From Rhizophagus irregularis (Eukaryota; Glomeromycota; Glomeromycetes; Glomerales; Glomeraceae), in assembly GCF_026210795.1 (NCBI RefSeq), contig NC_089430.1:744001-808000 (forward strand): a stretch of 64,000 nucleotides of DNA, written 5' to 3'. The notes beneath the pieces are model-generated. The model searched no databases. It was given only the letters and a program-made list of their open reading frames with translations, and had not been told where the DNA came from. Numbering within the stretch: the first letter of the stretch is position 1; each line of letters begins with the position of its first letter. Below are positions 11,720 through 22,187 of this stretch, piece after piece. The translations under genes were made by a program, and so were the position numbers.

Positions 11720-14062
11720 AAATAAACAGGAGAGAAAAAGAGATAGTGGAAAATGAAAAGTAGTAATACAAAAAATAAAAAAATGATCATGATAGGAGGT
11801 TTGGTAATGATAGGAAACCAAGTAAAAAATAAAACCATAAATTAAAAAAAAATAAAGTTAGTAAGAAATAAAATATAAGATAGAAACGAAATAAAAAAAA
11901 ATAAATAAAAAGTAAAAAAACATACTTTATTAATTGTGGAACTGAAAGAACTAAATAGTATGACTGGAAATATTCAGATGTGATAGAAAATATAGTTTAT
12001 ACTTTAATTGATTAGATATTAGAAACTGTTTAACCAATAAAAAAAAATCAGAAAATGTACAAATATAACCGAAGTTTTTTGGATGTTGATCACACCTCTT
12101 TTCATTTTGTAGCCAATCGTTAAATTTCAAACAAGTTGATAGTCAATCATGTGATATTAGTTTATTAAATGAGACAATATCTTAGAAAAATAAAGAAACT
12201 ATTAAAATAATCTAAATTGATCATACGCAAAGTTTATTATTACGATAATTGTAGACTAACATTATTTTCATATTTTCAATTTTAAATAATACATTAAAGA
12301 TGATATTTGTACAAAAAGAATACAAAGATTCGTAAGTAGTATTCTAATAATTTATTGATTTTTTTAAACTTCATTTGAAAGTTTCCCCAATAACTTTTTT
12401 AAATAATGATATGAATGTTTTGAGAAATAAGTGTTTAGAATCGTAGCTAATTTTGTGAAGGCTAATATAGTAAAAATTCCCATCTATTATATTGTAAGTA
12501 ATGTGGCGTCGCTGCTCTAAAATTTCTAATTATAATTTACAAAGAGATAAAATGAATTAAGTTGGTAATAATAACTTTTTGTAAGTTCACTTTTTTTTTA
12601 AAAAAAAAAACATAGCCAGTTTATGTGAACAAATTGTCCGACTAATTTGGAATTTGTGTAAAAATTGACTGTTAATCATCACGTGGGTTATGATATTGCT
12701 AAATATATCGCTTACAACGCTTTTAATAAAACATAATATGATAGAATTAATTCATGACAAGCTGGACAAGCTGACTAGTCTGACTTTTAACAGATTATTT
12801 AAAAACGCGTGATATTTCAATAACGGATAACTACGATAACTATAGCTTTTGATGATGATAATTGATTAATTGATTAATTTAATTAATTGACGCGTTTGGT
12901 AAATAATTATATAATTATAATGTCTACGCCAACTTTCATAAGCTAAACCAATCAGAATTTGAAGACAATACGCTATTTATTTGTACAAAAATTAAAAATC
13001 TCAAGTCTATTTTATTTATTTGCTGTCAATATAAAAAAATGGCTTGTCTTCATATTTTTCAGGTCTATTACAACTCGAGCCTTTCACCATGCAGCAGGTC
13101 TGTATAGTTTCTTACTGGGTTTCTTTTCGGTTCTTTGCTTAAACGTTTTTAACGAGGCCATCACTTACTTTTTTATGATTTCTTTAATTTTCTTTTTAAT
13201 CTTTTTCATTTAATTATAGATTTTCATAAATCAGAAACTGGACAACTATTAGTTATTTGTATTAAGAAATTATACAATAGCAATTCAGACTTCTGCTCTA
13301 TAAGGAATTTGAAAAAAAAATAGGAAGAGGTGAACATGTTACCTCCTCTTTTCATCTGGATTTTTCAAAAATATCCTGAGTCAGCTGCACATTTTTTCAG
13401 AAGGTTTATCCAATTACACTTAATATGATGTATGGTAAAATATTGGAATAACTTTTAGATTGTGTATGTACTAATTTTAATATTTATTTTTAAAATTAAC
13501 TAATCAGCTGATTTCTCACTTCCTAACTGGATATTTCCCAAAGGCTGGATGAGGGTATGGCTAAAAAAGCACTGATTTATGTATATACTGAATTTATTAT
13601 TCCTCACATTTTTTCATTTAAATTACCAAATATTTTTTTAGAAAGTATGGGTTAAACTCCTGAGAACATGGTTTAAATGTATCTTTTTATTTAATAGAGC
13701 AGAATTGTACAGTTTTTATGAACTTTTTTATTTTATTTATTTTTTTGTTTTATTCTCCTTATTCTTCGTTTGATGACTGGCTTATAATTGTGGCAGCATC
13801 CAGAAAATATTTAACTATATAATGTTAAGGAATGTATTATTTATTATTGTATTTTGAAGTATTAGGGGTTGGACACTTCAAATTTGATTTTTGAAAGTGA
13901 AAGAGTATGGCGAGAGTAGGGGTCATATTCAATAATTTAGTTTTGAAATGAAAAATTTTAATTAATAAATATGGGTAATTTTGCAGTGTATGAATTAACA
14001 ATTTTTTCAGTATATGATATGTATTGCGATATTATTTGTATAAACAGTGTTTTCATCTCATT
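11720..14062. other. Non-coding AT-rich stretch
   Basis: No gene was seen. A plus-strand frame at 12959-13213 is Phe-rich and hydrophobic with no family resemblance and is not called. Confidence 0.5.
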
Positions 14063-14128
14063 ATAATTTATAGTTTTGCAAAAGATCCTGAATTAGAATA
14101 TTATACATTAGTTATGAAATACGAGATA
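14063..14128 (+). pseudogene. Relic of a protein-kinase N-lobe (beta4-beta5)
   Basis: The short reading YSFAKDPELEYYTLVMKYE matches the pattern (YG)xxxDPxTxxYxxVMxYA, the beta4-beta5 strands of the kinases elsewhere in this window, for example ITKDPQTEEFMMVLKFA in the gene ending at 45081. No glycine loop, lysine strand or C-lobe surrounds it. It is a fragment only. Confidence 0.4.
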
Positions 14129-14795
14129 TCATGCTTACCATATTATACTTTCCACTTTTATTGTCGAAATTTTGTAAAAATTTTACAATTAGTTAAAATT
14201 AGTTACAGTTAACTAGGAGATGGAAGTTATCAAGAGCAAAAAAATATTTCCATAAATCTCGTGAAACAAGATGGTTAATTTTAATCTTTAGAAATTGCGT
14301 GAAAATTAGTTTTTCCCATGAAATAGATGTTTAAAAATTGTTCTTATCATTAAAGTATTGTGAACTTATATAGTGTCGCAGCCGTCGTCCACAAAAATGG
14401 TATCCGGATTTATATTCTGAATCTTTGGGATTAGGTTAATGGTATTAGGGTTGTAATTTTGTTGCATAGTGTCTCATCCTAACCAGCTACCATTTTTTAC
14501 GACATCTCACATGATAAATTGTCTTCCTAAAGCATAATCCTACGTTTCACTCAATAAAATATTGATAAAAATGATATATTTAAATAATTTAAATATATAG
14601 TAAGTTAACTACAAAATCGCCAGAAAACAGCCCAAATAAATAATAATAAAATATAGATAATATACATATATATTTTAAGATTTTTACGAAACAAAAAAAA
14701 ATCTAATACTACTTATTTAATGCATGAAGTCACAGTATCAAACAAAAAAGTTGACTAGTAAATTGTATATCAACCGTTTTATATAGGGTTTTTTC

Positions 14796-17267
14796 TTATT
14801 GTTCCTATCAGAATAAATATAATTAATCAATAAATAGTTCATATTAAAATTTAAATAAACAAAATAAAAAAAATAAATACTAACCAATTCTTTTTTAATA
14901 TTGCTAATATATTCTGATACTTTATGTATTCCATCATTTTCTTGATATAATTTATACCATTTTAAAGCCTTTCCTTTATTTACTGGTACTTGATTATCTA
15001 AAGTATCTATTCCATATTCATAACATATAGCTAAAGAATATTGAGAGGGTATAAATCCATTTTTAGCAGAATTTTTATATAATTCATATGCTTTAAAATT
15101 ATTTTTTTGTATACCATAACCATATTCATAAAAATTTGCAAGATAATATAAGGCTATATTACATCCATTGTTAGCAGCAATTTGATAAAATTTAAATGCT
15201 TTTTTGAGATCTTTTTTAATACCATATCCATAATGATAACACCTTCCAACATGATAATAACCATTTATAACATTATGCTGACTTGCATGTGTATACCACT
15301 TAAAAGCCATATCCAAATCTTTATCGACTCCAAACCCTTTATAATGAAAAAATCCAATAATCACTTTATAATGTTGTGTAGCTTGATTATTAGCAAAATA
15401 ATTCAAAATTTCGCGTGATTTTGCCTTATGATTTTCCAAAAATTTATAAAAATCGAAACTCTTTGTAAATCCATTATTGTGATATTTTAAATATGCTTGA
15501 AAAATTTCCTCTAAAAGAGTATTTGATTTTTTTTCGTTCTCATTATTTTTAGATGAAATGGGTGATGATGGTGGAGGTGTATCTAATAATACACACTAAT
15601 ATTATTAATAAATCATAAGCAAATCATAAATATACACGTACTTACTGGTTTGATTTTCAGTTTGATTAACGCTTTTATCCTCATTAATGTTAGACGAAAC
15701 GGGTGATGATGGCGGAGGTGTATCTAATAATACAACATTAATATTATTAATAAATCTTAAGCAAATCATTAATAAATAAATATGTACTTACTAGTTTGAT
15801 TTTCAGTTTGATTAACGCTTTTATCCTCATTAATGTTAGACGAAACGGATGATGATGGCGGAGGTTTATCTAATAACACAATATTAATGTTTTTAAATAA
15901 AATTTTAAACAAACCAACAATAAATAAATGTGCACTTACCAGTTTGATTTTCAGTTTGACTAACATCAGATGAGATGGATGATTTTCTTTCGTTATCAAT
16001 ATAAAATGAAACAGATGATAATGGTGTACCTAATAACGTATTGTCATTAGTATATGTAAACAAACATAATAACAAATAATATATTGTACTTACTGATTTG
16101 AAAATCACTTGATTTTGATGATTGAGATTCTGTTTCATTATTATTATTATTCTCAGTAATCTCCGAATAGCCTTCATTATCGGTGTTAAATTCTAAAGAA
16201 ATTTTATTTAATTTATCAAAAACATCATCAATAGTTGGTCTTAAATCTGGATTATCATCCCAACATTTCTGATAAAGATCCACATAAGATGAAGGTGTGT
16301 CAATTATTGGCTGTTCTCTATAACCCATTGCGATTTTATAACCTAAAATTTGAATTGGAATGGTTGAAAAAGGCGGATATCCACTTGAAATTTCCCATAA
16401 AAGAACACCTAAACTGTAAACATCAGACTTTTTATTTCTAACATAGTTGTCAGTTTTATAACATTGTGGTTCGACATATGCTGGCATTCCATAAATTTTT
16501 GAAATTGACGTAACATCGACAGTCGTTTGTTTGGATAATCCAAGGTCCGCAATCATCAATGTATTATCATTAACTAATATATTTTTTGCATGCTATAAAT
16601 AAAATAAAATGAAATAAAATTTTAGAATTTATATATTTATATTATAAAAAATAAATTTTATATTACCAAATCTCTATGAATTATTTCTCTAGAATGCAAA
16701 CACTTCAATCCCAATGTAATATCCAAAGCCATTTGAATTTTGTCTTTCCATTGAAGTGAAGCAAAGTTATTTTCTAAATATTCTCTTAAATTTCCCTGAT
16801 TGGCGTAGTGTAATACCATAATATAATTGTTTGATGACGGCTCTAAACCAATAATTAGTTAAAATAATTTTTTTATTTAAAAAAAAAGTATAAAATATTA
16901 TATCTTTACCTTTGGTAATTCCAAAACACCGGTTTATATTTGGATGAAAATTGACCTTTCTTAAATTCTTTAACTATTTAAAATACAATAATAATAAAAT
17001 TTAGGCTTAGTACTAACTACAGTATCATATTCAAAATTAATTACGTACCTCTTTAAGAAACTTGTTCATATTATCTTCATTGATTGAAGAATTGCTTGCA
17101 AGAATTTTTAATGCTACTTTACTTCTACAACTTTTCCAATCAGCTCTATTTACTATTCCGAAGGCTCCATTACCAATATTTTTCATATTGCTAAATTCAT
17201 TATACTCGAAATAATTGATATCATCATCTTTTATTTTTTTGTCAATCCAATCATTTGGTGATGTCAT
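14796..17267 (-). CDS. Protein kinase with C-terminal Sel1-like repeats
   Basis: Nine inferred exons (high to low): 17267-17049, 16973-16910, 16842-16667, 16592-16094, 16029-15940, 15869-15792, 15723-15646, 15582-14885 and 14804-14796; about 636 residues. All joins keep frame and use GT-AG. The kinase domain shows a glycine loop IGNGAFGIV, lysine K54 in VALK, catalytic loop HRDLHAKN, DLG instead of DFG, then SDVYSLGVLLWE. A Ser/Pro/Asn linker made of copied micro-exons follows, then about four Sel1-like repeats (for example GYYHVGRCYHYGYGIKKDLK and YYLANFYEYGYGIQ), which usually serve as adaptor surfaces. All main catalytic residues are present, so activity is plausible. The last 9-base exon is weakly supported; without it the frame would run to a stop at 14738. 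The product is probably cytoplasmic, as no signal peptide or membrane segment is seen. Confidence 0.85.
15646..16029 (-). repeat. Tandemly copied micro-exons in the kinase-Sel1 gene
   Basis: Exons 15646-15723 and 15792-15869 are both 78 bases. Exon 15940-16029 is 90 bases, and the start of the last large exon (from 15582) repeats the same beginning. Each encodes a version of PPPSSxVSSNINEDKSVNQT. Each is flanked by introns of 63-70 bases that also resemble each other. All are in the same phase (1-1), so addition or skipping of copies keeps the frame. They lengthen the linker between kinase and Sel1 repeats. Confidence 0.8.
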
Positions 17268-19817
17268 ATTTAAGAATAATGTGCAAAAGATTTAAACTTA
17301 GCCTAAATCGTTTTTTGTAAAAAAAAAAAAATTAAGCGTCTTAGGAATTTTGACTTTTTATGCTGATCAATAGCCGCAATGCTATTTTCGTTAATGAATG
17401 AAGCATGTAAGGACTGATTTTCATACGATTGTGATTTTGTTCGTAATACAAAGAGGACACGCACATGAAAGACAATCCACGTGATTTTTTCACCACCGGT
17501 GTCACACTACTATATCAAACGCACGCCATACTTAAAGCTATTTCATGACATTTTTTCGTGGTTACTTATTAAAAACTTTACGCAATTCTTAAACAAAGTA
17601 CAATACAGAGGTAAAACGAGAATTTTTTGAAATAATGATGAAAACTTATAAAAGTTTGAGGCCATTATATTTATATGGACCTTACCGATTAATATTCTTG
17701 ATAGGCTCTTGGTAGGTAGCTTGTTATAACGAAATGCAGAAATAACATAAATACATAATTGGTAAAAAGATTATGCAAAAAAAAAAAATTTTGGCGTTGA
17801 ATTTATTCTCCGATTCCCATGTATTTATTGAAAAAGGTGAATTAATGTTATCGCGTATTTAACAAATGTGGCTTTTTGTATGATCAATCTACTTGAAACA
17901 CATCACATAGATTTAAAAAATTAAGTACAGTAACTCTGTGTGATGTAAGATTTTCATGTTCCACCAAAACCATTTTACTATTTTTCCCAAGTCTAAACAT
18001 ATAAGCTTGTTTAAAGTAAACGATAAATCACTGTTTACAAAGTCCAAATGGGCATTTCACAATCAAGGTATGAATAAATATGCATTTGATAACATCTTTT
18101 CATACAGATTTCCAAAAACATTATTAGCATCACAGAAAAAAATATTTTTTTTCGTGTGGGTAGATGTGTATTAAAAAATGCTTTTCTTGGCAAAATTTCG
18201 CTGTCCATTTGTCAGAATGTCACATTATTTTGAATGCTTATATACAGTGCATAAAAAGAATTTTTGCTTGAAAATAGAATCCATAATTAACTTAGGAAAG
18301 AAATGCTAGAATTATGGTCAAGCAGTTTTTTTTAAAAAAAAATTGACTCGCATAAAATCTGTACTGAATGACAATTAATCAATAAAATTAATCACATGGC
18401 ACCGAATTTATCGATATTTTAATACAAATAATTTACCTATAACATTATAGTTTACCTATAACATATAAAGCAAAATAAACATTTATAAATTTAATATAAG
18501 GATTATTTATTATTTCTTTAGATACATTATCTTGTCTAATACTGTATATACAGTAGAAAATATATGAAAAAAATTAATTACCAAAAAGCATGATTGTATT
18601 CTTAAAGTAGTATAAAACCGTTTAATGACTTGAGAGTAACGCGCAAAACATAATAACAATATTTGATTCAATTAGGCAATGACGTGACAGTCGTGACATG
18701 ACAAAGTTTGATACAATCTTTAATGAGGGCTTGAGAAATTTTCTCCGTTAGATAGTTAATATGTAGAATATCAATAAATCAGTAACCGATTTGGCAAAGA
18801 AGTATATTGTTATAAATATAAATAAAATATTGTCTTTTCTTCATGAATCTTTAATATCAATCTTATAATTTTACATCGCTTATAGCGTCATATTAAGTTA
18901 GTACCCGCGTCATAAATCTAAGTGTAAAAGTTTTAAAATTCCTAAAATTAGTATATCTAATTTTTGCTATATATTACCAAAGTACTACAGATTTCTTGAT
19001 ATAATTATATAATCAGTGTTATTAGCAACGCTACAATTCATCAAGGAGTAGCTTCTGTATAATAATAACGATATGTTTATAATAAATTAAAATATTTTAA
19101 CTTGGCAAGAACACAGCACGATGATCAAATAAGTTTATTATCTATACGGGAACGTACTTTTATATTAAATCAAAATATGTAATTTTATAAATTGGTGGTT
19201 AATCGATTCCATAAATCAGGTAAATATAAAAAAATCAATCCAACATAAATAATTTTCTTTTTGATTATTAATAAACTTGATTATTAATAACATACTTCTT
19301 AAATATTTTATCAAACTTATGAAAATACCTTTAGTAAGTTGTTTATTTTTGAGTATTCTTAAAAAATACTTTTTTTCCTTAATATTTTAACGGAATAATT
19401 TATAATATATTTAGTTGAAATTATCCATTCAGAAGAAAGTTCATGATTAATAGGACTAGATATTCAAAGTGTAATTATATTGTAGAGGACGAGACAATTG
19501 CAAAAATCCACTTTATGTGTTAAACAAATTGGTATATTCAAAGTTACTGGAAAAATTCCATCAAGCCGTACTTCTTATAAAGAAAATGCATGGTTATAAC
19601 TTTTGGTAAATATAATATTAATACTATATTTTTTAATTTCCGATAATAGAAATACTCATTTATAAGTACATATTAAAAGGTGAAAGTTATAATCAAGATG
19701 ATTTGAGTAATAATAACGAATATGTTTTGACATCATCTTTTGACCTCTATATTTTCGCAGTTCGGTGATATTTCAACCTCCCTACCCAATAATTATTTAT
19801 ATAATATATTTATCATT
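17268..19817. other. Non-coding stretch with an orphan promoter-like block
   Basis: No gene was seen. The block at 18181-18249 resembles the promoter of the gene at 58594 and is listed separately. Confidence 0.5.
18181..18249 (+). promoter_or_regulatory. Orphan copy of a promoter block
   Basis: Contains TTCTTGGCAAAATTTCGCTG, GTCAGAATGTCACAT and TTTTGAATGCTTATATACAG. The same words in the same order lie at 58491-58569, just before the ATG at 58594, where CTTATATACAG sits where a TATA element would. No gene follows here, so this is probably the remnant of a lost gene copy. Confidence 0.55.
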
Positions 19818-19951
19818 TGGGTCTGGTACAAATCCCGAATGTCAAAATCCCGAAAATCCCGAACCGGGCAGCATTATGCTTAATGTTGGCCAATATTTCG
19901 GGATTTCGTACCATTCGGGATTTTGACATTCGGGATTTTGTACGGATCCCA
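19818..19951. mobile_element. Small hairpin element rich in CCCGAA/TTCGGG
   Basis: 134 bp with ends TGGGTCTGGTACAA and the reverse complement of TGGGATCCGTACAA. Inside, ATCCCGAATGTCAAAATCCC appears on the left and inverted on the right. No coding content and no clear target duplication. Probably a MITE. Confidence 0.6.
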
Positions 19952-20799
19952 TCAACGTCAATCAATGACAACCTAATACATAATTAAATACACATTCAGA
20001 TGTTACAACTGGTATAATTATTGGATCTTTAGTTAATGACATTTTTATTAATAAATAGTTGGAACTTTTTTATTTATACAAATGGTATAAAAGCAAAAAA
20101 GAACGAAATAACCTAATAATCTAATTCATAATCAAGGATAAGAAATATCTTGATTTCTGAAAATTCATAAAATCATGTACGAGGAATAATCCCTATGACA
20201 AATAGAAATGTATAGTGAAGTATATGATTTGTAAAGATACAAGGAGTAACTTTACGATTGAACAGCAAATTTTCGAAAAAGTAATATTATTTTTATATTA
20301 AATATTATATCTTGCTATACATTACGGCGGATTTATGAAATTTTGCAAAAACTCCTGCTGCGTCCTCGGGAATTAAAATTGACTTACGCTTTTTCCCTAA
20401 AAAATATCAAATAATGACAACCTTTAACACTAGAAAAATTGGTTAGATAGTTGGAAAATTGGTTAGACGCAAGATTTGGATACAAAAAAATTTTTTGGGG
20501 CACATTTTTGACTGTTCACTAATAAATTTGGGACTTAAATAACTAAAATACTGACGAATATTTATTTGCACGATGGACAAATTTTGGGTATTTCATAAAT
20601 CCGCCATGATGAAATTATAATTTATATTTAATAAATTTCCAATTTTTATTATTGACATTAAGGTCCTATAATTATCCAGACAGCATCAAATAGTAACCTT
20701 AAAGGTGAAAGAAAGAAAAAAAATGAGAGAAAATATTGGCAAAAAAAATAATTATGTAACACCGCAGTGTCAAGATCTTATATTACTTTTTTTTTTATT

Positions 20800-21302
20800 A
20801 TTGTTATAATATTTATGTGACTTGAATCTAAGATTATGAAGGAAAAAAAATTTAAACACAATTCGGTTTAAAAAAACCAAATCGAAAAGAAATTTAAAAT
20901 ATTTTTAAAAAAACTTTGGTTATAGAAAAAAAAAACAAACAAAAAAAGGAAAAAAATCGTATAAAAAAAAACTGGAAAAAAAACTGGAAAAAAAAATTTG
21001 AAAAAAAAGGTTTGGTTGGAAAAAAATAAAAAAAATGTAATTATATATATCTTTATACGATATACTATACATAAATGCGTGTTACTAAACTTTTTTTATC
21101 AGGATTGTAAGGAATAAAACTAATCAAAATTTCATTAACTATATACATAAATATATATATTTGTGTATATATATATCTGGAACTGGATTAGCCACACAAA
21201 TTTTACCGATTAGTCATTGGGACTTACACATGACTCTAATAGTATCACATGTTTTCCTTATACAATTCAAATTATTTCTATGGAGGTATTCTAAACGTCA
21301 GA
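20800..21302 (-). repeat. Dispersed repeat copy 3, with microsatellite insert and poly-A/T region
   Basis: On the minus strand it starts GTTTAGAATACCTCCATAGA and carries GTGGCTAATCCAGTTCCAG. The core is then split by a TA-rich run of about 30 bp before GTTAATGAAATTTTGATTAG. A T-rich tail follows (A-rich on plus, about 20840-21020). Compared with copy 1, the microsatellite has expanded inside the core. Confidence 0.55.
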
Positions 21303-21350
21303 AGAATAATTTTTAATTGTATAGGTATGCACATCTTGATCTCATTTAGA

Positions 21351-22187
21351 TTAGATTGCGTAATCTAAACCTTGAGAATTATCATCATATTCTGGAAGGT
21401 CATCTGTAAAAGGATTAAGTAATCGAGATGTGTAAATAGCTTGTGGATGGGTAACTACTTGGTAATTTTTAATGGATGAAAGATTTGCTTTTCTATATTC
21501 TTCTGCTTTCTTAAATTGCATTCCAATTTCTTCATTTTCTGTGGAAAAATCCACCATATATGACTTATGTAATGACTCAATTAATTTATTTATACCAAAA
21601 ATATCTGGTCTATTATTCGGGTTTAAATCCCAACACTTTTTCATTAAATCAATATACCATTTTGGTGCTTCTGGTTCATTTATTTCAGGTCTAACTCCTT
21701 TACAAATATCTAATGCAAGAAGATGATCATGTGCACGATTGTAAAAAGGTTGTTTTCCAGTTGCTACAAAATACATTATCATACCAAAACTATAGATATC
21801 TGATTCCTGGGTATAAGGCCTCCTTCTCAATACTTCAGGAGCCACATAAGGCATAACTCCATAGATTTTAGTTTCATCTATATCTATATCACCAACTTTT
21901 CCACATAATCCCATATCTGAAATTAATATCCAATCCTCAAAATTATGCATTTTACTTAAAAATAATATACTTTTTTGATGAATTTCTTTAAGGCCATTAA
22001 TAATATTGAGCAGTGCAAGTAGTTTATCTTTCCAATTAAAATACTCGTAGTTTTCATTTATCCAATGATTGAAATTGCCTTCTGCTGCATATTGGAGAAC
22101 CATAACATATTCTTTCGTATCTGGATGTTGAGATATTCCATATATATTAAGAATATTACTTTCTATATTTATTGAGTATTTTTTAAC
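21351..22187 (-). CDS. C-lobe exon of the array gene, lacking HRD catalytic loop
   Basis: 279 codons including stop. It starts VKKYSINI, supplies beta4-beta5 (YGISQHPDTKEYVMVLQYA) and the C-lobe. The catalytic loop should follow IHQKS, but the sequence passes straight to ILFLSKMHNFEDW, as if about ten residues holding the HRD...N motif had been removed in frame. The Mg-binding motif is DMG (ISDMGLCG). The rest of the activation segment (MPYVAPEVL), SDIYSFGMIMYF, and CWDLNPNNRPD are well kept. The tail AIYTSRLLNPF resembles the AIYISR tail of the kinases at 35288 and 43526. The fold is probably intact and phosphotransfer absent: a pseudokinase, presumably a binding or scaffold domain. Confidence 0.85.
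   Translation of the reverse strand, partial: VKKYSINIESNILNIYGISQHPDTKEYVMVLQYAAEGNFNHWINENYEYFNWKDKLLALLNIINGLKEIHQKSILFLSKMHNFEDWILISDMGLCGKVGDIDIDETKIYGVMPYVAPEVLRRRPYTQESDIYSFGMIMYFVATGKQPFYNRAHDHLLALDICKGVRPEINEPEAPKWYIDLMKKCWDLNPNNRPDIFGINKLIESLHKSYMVDFSTENEEIGMQFKKAEEYRKANLSSIKNYQVVTHPQAIYTSRLLNPFTDDLPEYDDNSQGLDYAI

Noticed and set aside
11039-11838. Three overlapping minus-strand frames of 229-260 codons
   Set aside because: They are the three readings of one 20-bp minisatellite, low complexity (Ser/His/Phe/Leu), with no family resemblance.
12959-13213. 84-codon hydrophobic frame
   Set aside because: Phe/Leu/Ile-rich reading of AT-rich DNA without motif or homologous neighbour.
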